A DNA stretch of 37,744 bases. Origin: Frankia sp. AgB1.9. Lineage in GTDB: Bacteria; Actinomycetota; Actinomycetes; Frankiales; Frankiaceae. Below are positions 33,284 to 37,744 of the stretch, piece by piece. The stretch is taken from positions 1 through 37,744 of the forward strand of contig NZ_JADWYX010000089.1 of assembly GCF_016786355.1 (NCBI RefSeq), given 5' to 3'. Made by a program: the position numbers and the translations under genes. Every line of letters starts with the position of its first letter. Within the stretch, counting starts at the first letter, position 1. Under the pieces are notes generated by a model. It made no database searches and was not told the DNA's origin. It was given only the letters and a program-made list of their open reading frames with translations.

Positions 33284-33602
33284 GTGCCAGCCCCATCCCT
33301 ACGGACTCCATCCCTACTGATCCACTTCCTTCGAGCCGCCCGATCGGGCTTTCTCCAGCTGGCCGTCGGCCACCCCTGTCCGGGGCGCCCGGCGGCCAGC
33401 GCCGTCTCCGCCGGATCGGCCCTGAGTCGTGTCACCGGGTGAGCCCGGGCCGGGTGGTTCGACCTCATCGCCGCCCGATGGCCGCGGCGAGGACGTGCCA
33501 CAAACGGACGGTTCGCGTGGCACCAGTTGTTCGATGTCTCGCCCTTTGCGGGCGATGGTCAGGTCGCCTGTTGGTGCAGTGGGTAACGGTAGTGTTTCGC
33601 TC
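33284..33602. other. Gap between whiB7 and phosphatase gene
   Basis: This 319-base stretch has no convincing gene. CCATCCCTAC is repeated at 33293-33302 and 33308-33317 (15-base period). GCCCGATCGGGC (33338-33349) is followed by TTTCTCC and may be a weak whiB7 terminator. The 3' end carries the -10 element described separately. An in-frame extension of the phosphatase ORF back to 33429 looks like shadow coding. Confidence 0.45.
33590..33595 (+). promoter_or_regulatory. -10 element, leaderless phosphatase start
   Basis: TAGTGT is followed after 7 bases by GTG 33603, with no ribosome site. TTGGTG (33571-33576) is too close (13-base spacer) to be a normal -35. Confidence 0.45.
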
Positions 33603-35231
33603 GTGCCAAGCAGCGAGCGGACCTACGCCGTCCGGACCGGTGCCGTCCAGCCCAGCGTCGTGCCCAGCCCGTCCGATGCGCCGAGCCCGGCCGTCGTGCC
33701 CAGCCCGGCCGGCTTGGACCGCGCCGAGCGTGCGGAGCGCGCGGCGGCCGTCGCCACGCTGACGGCCCCCGGCCTGGCCCACGTCGTCGACCTGGTCGCC
33801 TGGGTGGCGGACGGCTGGCTGAACGTGGCGAACGCCGCCGGTTCCGCGCGACTGCCCGTGACGGCTCCCGATGGCGCCTGGCAGGTGCTGGCCGGTCGCA
33901 ACCCGGTCGAGCGGCAGGACCCGATGCACGGCGTCCCGCGCGCCTCGGCCCTCGCCGACCCGTCGCCGCCGAACGAGCGCAACTCCTACCCGCTGGCCGG
34001 CCCGCGCCTGCTGTCCGTGTTCGCCGACCCGACCCGCTCGCCAGACCTCGTCGTCGTCCACACCGCCGGCCACTACTGGCCCGACCGGGGCGGCCACCGC
34101 GGCGAGCACGGCTCGCTGGACGCCGGGCAGTCACGCGCCCCACTGCTGCTGTCCGGCGCCGGCGTGCGGGCCCGCGGCCTGCTGGCCCGGCACGCCCGGG
34201 TCGTCGACCTGGCCCCGACGCTCGCCGCGCTCGCCGGCGCCCCGATGCCGGACGTCGAGGGAACGCCGCTCGCCGAGCTGCTGGAGGCGGAGCTGGCCGC
34301 CGCGCCGCCACGGCACGTGGTCGGTCTGCTCTGGGACGGCACGAACTGCAACGACCTTCTCGAGCTGGTCCGCGAGGGCAAGCTGCCCAACGTCGCCCGG
34401 CTGCTCGGGCGTGGCTGCGCGCTGACCGGCGGCGCGATCGCCGAGTTCCCCAGCGTCACGCTGACCAACCACACCTCTGCGCTGACCGGCGTCGGTCCCG
34501 GCCGGCACGGAATCCTGAACAACGTCTACTTCGACCGGGCCGTCGGCGAGCAGGTCGTCACCAACGAGGTGCGGGTCTGGCACAAGGCCTGCGACCACCT
34601 GCGGCCTGGGGTCCGGACCGTGTTCGAGGCGATCGAGGCCGCCAGGCCCGGCGTGATGACCGCCTGCGTGAACGAGCCGATCGACCGCGGCGCGACCTAC
34701 TCGACGTTCGAGCTGGTGCGCGCGATGGCGAGCCTCGACGGACCCGGTGGCATCGCCGACCACCTGCCGGCCGACGACGGCGACCCGCACACCAGCCACG
34801 ACTGGACCGCCGCGGACTCGGACTACGCCTGGTCGAGCCGGGTCGACGCGCTGGGACTGCGGCAGATGCTGGACCTGTGGGCGAACGGCGAGCCGCCCGC
34901 CTTCACCTGGTGGAACACCACCGCGACGGACACCGGCCACCACGGGGGCGGGCCCTACTCGCCGCAGTCGCGGGCGTCGATGCTGGACGCGGACCGACGC
35001 CTCGGAGCCTTCCTCGACCTGGTCGAGGCCCGCGGGCTGACGGAGCAGACCACGGTGGTCCTGACCGCCGACCACGGCAGCGAGGCGGCCCGGCCGAACT
35101 GCCTCGGCGACTGGGACGAGGCCCTGCGCGCCGCCGGCATCGACTTCCGGGACGAGGGCTACGGCTTCCTCTACCTCGGGGACCTGGGCGGTCCGCTGCC
35201 GCCCGAGCCGCGCCGCTCGACCGAGGGCTGA
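33603..35231 (+). CDS. Alkaline-phosphatase-superfamily phosphodiesterase/pyrophosphatase, permuted motif order
   Basis: 542 residues from GTG 33603. Residues 240-500 hold a nucleotide-pyrophosphatase-like core: metal D245 (LLWDGTN), FPSVTLTNHTSALTG with nucleophile T286, GRHGILNN, D443/H446/H447 (DTGHHGGG) and D490/H491 (TADHGSE). The chain ends about 50 residues later, without the C-terminal His motif. Residues 120-220 instead contain SYPLAGPRLLSVFADP, DLVVVHTAGHYW, GEHGS (H169), APLLLSGAGV and VVDLAPTLAALAG. These match what normally follows DHG at the C-terminal end of this superfamily. All ligands are thus present in permuted order. Expected to hydrolyse phosphodiester or pyrophosphate bonds; no signal peptide, substrate unknown. 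Confidence 0.82.
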   Translation: MPSSERTYAVRTGAVQPSVVPSPSDAPSPAVVPSPAGLDRAERAERAAAVATLTAPGLAHVVDLVAWVADGWLNVANAAGSARLPVTAPDGAWQVLAGRNPVERQDPMHGVPRASALADPSPPNERNSYPLAGPRLLSVFADPTRSPDLVVVHTAGHYWPDRGGHRGEHGSLDAGQSRAPLLLSGAGVRARGLLARHARVVDLAPTLAALAGAPMPDVEGTPLAELLEAELAAAPPRHVVGLLWDGTNCNDLLELVREGKLPNVARLLGRGCALTGGAIAEFPSVTLTNHTSALTGVGPGRHGILNNVYFDRAVGEQVVTNEVRVWHKACDHLRPGVRTVFEAIEAARPGVMTACVNEPIDRGATYSTFELVRAMASLDGPGGIADHLPADDGDPHTSHDWTAADSDYAWSSRVDALGLRQMLDLWANGEPPAFTWWNTTATDTGHHGGGPYSPQSRASMLDADRRLGAFLDLVEARGLTEQTTVVLTADHGSEAARPNCLGDWDEALRAAGIDFRDEGYGFLYLGDLGGPLPPEPRRSTEG

Positions 35232-35250
35232 AGGGCCGTCCTGTCGGCCG

Positions 35251-36966
35251 TCAGGCGTCCCGGCCTCGGGCTGTCTCGGGAGGCTCGGGCTCTCGCTGGC
35301 GTGGCGCCTTGGCGGTCCGGCTGGCCCGCCGGGGCCGTGGCGGGCTGAACAGCAACGGGCCGGACTCAGGCGCCTCGGCGCCCGCCACCGCGCCCGGCGC
35401 CGCCAGGGGGAGCTTGCGGCCCGGCCGGTTCGCCCGGGCCGCGTGCCGGGCGTTGGCCGAGCCCGGCGGCGCGAAACCGGGTTGCCAGCGTTCCATCTCC
35501 GGCCGCAGCCCAGCCGTCGCCTCCAGCTGGCACAGCAGGCCGATCCCGCTCATCGTGACCCGGTGGATCAGCAGGTACGACGCCGGCAGGTTGAGCTGAC
35601 GGGAGACCTGGGCGGCCGGGGAGCGCCAGTCGGCGAGCCGCATCGCCTGCTCGCGCAGCCAGGCCCTGGAGAAGGTGAACTCCTCCTCGGTGAGGGCGTC
35701 GAGCAGCGGGCCGAGGCTGGCGAGGAACTCGTGCGCGTCGATGGTCGCGTTCGGCGGGATGAAGCCCTCGCGGCGCAGCCCGTCGAGCACCGCGGCGGAG
35801 GTCTCGTCGTCGGTGGGTGACTCTGTCTCGGTGGGTGACTCTGTCCCGGCGGGGGAGCCGGAGTCGGCGCGGGCCGCTCCATCGGCGCGATCCTCGGCGG
35901 CGGCGACGGCGCGGTGGGCCTCCAGAGCGAGCCTGGTCAGCCGGCCGATCACCTCGGGCATCCCGTCCGGCAGCTGCTTGACCGCGCCGAAGTCCAGCAC
36001 GCCGAGCCGGCCGTCGGCCAGCAGCCTGAAGTTGCCCGGATGCGGGTCGGCGTGCAGCAGCCCGGCCCGCGCCGGGCCAGACCACAGGAACCGGCACAGC
36101 AGTGCGCCGGCCCGGTCACGCCGGTCCTGTTCGCCATGGGCGATGACATCGGCCAACGGGGTGCCGTCGAGCCACTCGCTCACCAGGATGTGGTCGCCGG
36201 CCGCGACCGGCCACGGGATGACAATGTCGGGGTCGCCCCGGAAGGCCTCGGCGAAGGCCTGCTGCCAGCGAGCCTCCAGCCGGTAGTCCAGCTCCTCGGC
36301 GACGCGCGCGCGCAGCTCCTCGATCAGCGGCTTCACGTCCAGGCCGGGGGCGAGCACACCGAACAGCCGGGCGACCCGCCCGAGCTGGGTGAGGTCCGAC
36401 AGCAGCGCCGGGCCGGCCCCCGGGTACTGCACCTTGACGGCGACGTGGCGTCCGTCGGACCAGACGGCCTGGTGCACCTGGCCGATGCTGGCCGCGGCGA
36501 CCGGGCTGTCGTCGAACGAGCGGAACAGCGCGCGCCAGTCCGGGCCGAGCTCGGCGGCCAGCACCTTGTGGATGGTCGCCGCCGGCAGCGGCGGCGCCGC
36601 CTCCTGCAGCTTCGTCAGCGCGGCTCGGTAGGGGCCGGCGACCTCGTCGGGCAGGGCCGCCTCGAAGACGGACAGCGCCTGGCCGAGCTTCATCGCTCCG
36701 CCCTTGAGCTCGCCAAGCACGCGGAAGACCTGCTCGGCCGTGCGTCGCTGGACCTCGGTCGCCACGGCCTCGGCCGGCCGGCCGCCAAGCCGGCGGCCGA
36801 CGCCGAGCGTGGCCCGGCCGGCGTAGCCGATGGGCAGGGTGGCGAGCCGGGCGGTGCGGACCACGGCGCGGCGCGGTATGTCGGACACTGCTCTATCGTC
36901 GCTGCCGGCGGCCGAATCTGCGCGAGCTCGGCGGGAACGGTCATCCCGGCGAGTGCGATTGGTCAC
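35251..36966 (-). CDS. ABC1/UbiB-family atypical kinase
   Basis: 571 residues from GTG 36966, whose GTGA overlaps the upstream ThiF-like stop; GTG at V27 is an alternative. Family motifs: KGGAMKLGQ (the KxGQ motif), AAASIGQVH (Ala-rich loop replacing the Gly-rich loop), VAVKVQYPG (lysine), HADPHPGNF (catalytic loop) and LDFGA. UbiB relatives in organisms without ubiquinone act on lipid or quinone pathways by unclear means. Positional homologue of Rv3197. There is an acidic TESPTE insert after the kinase core, encoded by an 18-bp duplication, and a basic C-terminal tail (PRPRRASRTAKAPRQR). Confidence 0.92.
   Translation of the reverse strand: MTNRTRRDDRSRRARADSAAGSDDRAVSDIPRRAVVRTARLATLPIGYAGRATLGVGRRLGGRPAEAVATEVQRRTAEQVFRVLGELKGGAMKLGQALSVFEAALPDEVAGPYRAALTKLQEAAPPLPAATIHKVLAAELGPDWRALFRSFDDSPVAAASIGQVHQAVWSDGRHVAVKVQYPGAGPALLSDLTQLGRVARLFGVLAPGLDVKPLIEELRARVAEELDYRLEARWQQAFAEAFRGDPDIVIPWPVAAGDHILVSEWLDGTPLADVIAHGEQDRRDRAGALLCRFLWSGPARAGLLHADPHPGNFRLLADGRLGVLDFGAVKQLPDGMPEVIGRLTRLALEAHRAVAAAEDRADGAARADSGSPAGTESPTETESPTDDETSAAVLDGLRREGFIPPNATIDAHEFLASLGPLLDALTEEEFTFSRAWLREQAMRLADWRSPAAQVSRQLNLPASYLLIHRVTMSGIGLLCQLEATAGLRPEMERWQPGFAPPGSANARHAARANRPGRKLPLAAPGAVAGAEAPESGPLLFSPPRPRRASRTAKAPRQREPEPPETARGRDA
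35810..35845 (-). repeat. 18-bp exact tandem duplication in ABC1 kinase gene
   Basis: Two identical 18-base units (35810-35827, 35828-35845) encode consecutive TESPT hexapeptides in a disordered acidic insert. Same unit length as the repeat in adnB. Confidence 0.85.
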
Positions 36967-37565
36967 TCGGTGGTCGCGGAGGCGGGTGGCACGGTAGCGC
37001 TGCGCGCTGCCCTGCAGGGGCAGTCCGGGTGCAGGGGCCAGGTGCGCCGCCGGATCCGCCAGTCCGGGGTGGCGATCTCCAATGTGCCGCCGGCGGTGGC
37101 CGGAACTGGCCCGCCGAAGGCCTCATGGGGGCTTGGAGCCGCTCCCGCCGGCTCGGCAGGGCCCCCGGCTTTGGCCGGGCCGGCGTCGAGGAAGGCGAGC
37201 GCCTGGGCGGCGGCGAGCGCGCCGACCAGGGTGGCAAGTGTCACCTCACAGGCGTCCGGCCCCGGCTCGGCCCGCCGGGCCAACTGGAGCGCGAGCAGCG
37301 GCCAGGCCGCGTCGGCCGCGAACCGGTGCAGGTGCTGGCAGTGCAGGCACGCCGTCAGCCCCGGCACGACGAGGGGGCCGACGACGCCGGTCGTCTCCCG
37401 GACGCCGGCCAGCAGATGCGGGACCCCTCGGCGTTCCAGCCCCAGCGACTCGTCCGGCCGCAGCACGGGTAGTCCGACCGGCGCGAGCACGAGCAGGTCC
37501 GGTCGGAAGGGCGCCGCCGCCCTCGTCGGCACCGGCGGGCGGGCCACCCGGGCGAGCGCGGCCAT
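36963..37565 (-). CDS. ThiF-like/TOMM leader-binding protein, N-terminally truncated
   Basis: About 200 residues are credible. PDLLVLAPVG, the VPHLLAGVRETTGVVGPLVV run, CLHC (zinc CxxC), a helix with LATLVGALAAAQALAFLD, TLEIATPDWRIRRRTWPLHP and a final CPC agree with the C-terminal half of actinobacterial ThiF-family proteins. These are annotated as TOMM precursor leader peptide-binding or cyclodehydratase-like proteins. The N-terminal adenylation loop is missing because the sequence enters a nearly A/T-free stretch at the window end. The stop overlaps the ABC1 kinase start (GTGA), so the two are coupled. Full-length members are roughly twice this size. Function in this neighbourhood is unknown. 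Confidence 0.72.
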   Translation of the reverse strand: MAALARVARPPVPTRAAAPFRPDLLVLAPVGLPVLRPDESLGLERRGVPHLLAGVRETTGVVGPLVVPGLTACLHCQHLHRFAADAAWPLLALQLARRAEPGPDACEVTLATLVGALAAAQALAFLDAGPAKAGGPAEPAGAAPSPHEAFGGPVPATAGGTLEIATPDWRIRRRTWPLHPDCPCRAARSATVPPASATTE

Positions 37566-37658
37566 CGTCGCGGCCGCGCGCGGCCCCGGCCGCGCCGGCG
37601 GGGGCCGCGGCGGCGGGCCGCGGGGCGCCGGGGCGCGGCCGAGCGGGGCGGGGGGGGG
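37566..37658. other. Low-complexity G/C stretch and G9 run (probable junction)
   Basis: From about 37572 to 37658 there is almost no A or T, ending in nine consecutive G (37650-37658). Coding homology of the ThiF-like gene stops here and an unrelated reading frame begins on the other strand directly after the G run. Confidence 0.6.
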
Positions 37659-37744
37659 CTGCTCGTCGAGCAGCACGTCTCGCTCGCACTGCGGGTCGCC
37701 GACCGGGCCTACGTGCTCGACCGGGGCGGATCGCCCTGGAGGAC
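37659..37744 (+). CDS. Fragment of LivF-like ABC ATPase (partial)
   Basis: Reads LLVEQHVSLALRVADRAYVLDRG, the H-loop segment of branched-chain amino-acid transporter ATPases of the LivF type (consensus LLVEQN...A...DRAYVLE.G). Everything before it is the G run, with no Walker motifs, so only a short internal piece is present. Its abrupt start suggests that it does not belong to this locus. Confidence 0.6.
   Translation, partial: MLVEQHVSLALRVADRAYVLDRGGSPWR

Noticed and set aside
33338..33353. Strong whiB7 terminator
   Set aside because: GCCCGATCGGGC leaves almost no loop and a short stem, so it is listed only as a weak possibility within the intergenic region.

Overview
The window is very GC-rich DNA with strong G/C bias at third codon positions, frequent GTG starts and Shine-Dalgarno sites mixed with apparently leaderless starts. 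A WhiB7-type regulator, AdnAB, DUF3107 and an actinobacterial UvrD2 all point to an actinomycete. The gene content fits a Frankia-like lineage, but that genus-level guess is inference. Much of the window follows the block known in Mycobacterium tuberculosis as roughly Rv3197 to Rv3211: ABC1 kinase, whiB7, uvrD2, mycoredoxin, adnB, adnA, an MGMT-like gene, moeZ, a TetR regulator, DUF3107, a ferritin-like gene and a DEAD-box helicase. No tRNA, rRNA, CRISPR array or insertion sequence was recognised.

Layout. 1-900: a doubtful contig edge with a 13-G run, then the 3' end of an unidentified gene coupled to a small zinc-ribbon protein. 905-4844 (minus): sensor kinase, response regulator, ABC ATPase and ABC permease, a typical self-contained sensing and export or resistance module. 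4944-9334: DEAD-box RNA helicase with a probable CTG start, divergent ferritin-like protein, DUF3107, TetR regulator and a small acidic protein with a stress-sigma-like promoter. 9550-11948: divergent LigD-type polymerase and Ku, a minimal end-joining pair. 12155-14748: MoeZ, an alkyltransferase-like protein and a short-chain dehydrogenase. 14872-22025: adnA and adnB, overlapping by 4 bp, encode the helicase-nuclease for double-strand-break resection. 22022-29422: a block absent from the mycobacterial order, with an EEP-family phosphoesterase, PucR-like regulator, nucleoside hydrolase, an M16 peptidase pair and a GAF-ANTAR protein. 29494-33283: mycoredoxin, UvrD2, a leader ORF and whiB7. 33603-37565: an alkaline-phosphatase-superfamily enzyme with apparently permuted motif order, an ABC1 kinase, and a truncated ThiF/TOMM-type protein. 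37566-37744: a nearly A/T-free stretch with a G run, joined to a LivF-like fragment.

How the genes work together. DNA repair dominates: AdnAB and UvrD2 for resection and unwinding, Ku and LigD-Pol for end joining, and an alkyltransferase-like protein for flagging alkyl-guanine. The best regulatory signal lies before whiB7: an AT-rich element 3 bp upstream of a -35/-10 pair with a 17-bp spacer, a leader ORF with a good ribosome site, and a strong intrinsic terminator just before the whiB7 ribosome site. This is what is expected of an autoregulated, attenuation-controlled antibiotic-response regulator. The most unusual protein is the phosphatase-superfamily enzyme at 33603-35231, whose N-terminal third resembles the usual C-terminal end of the fold.
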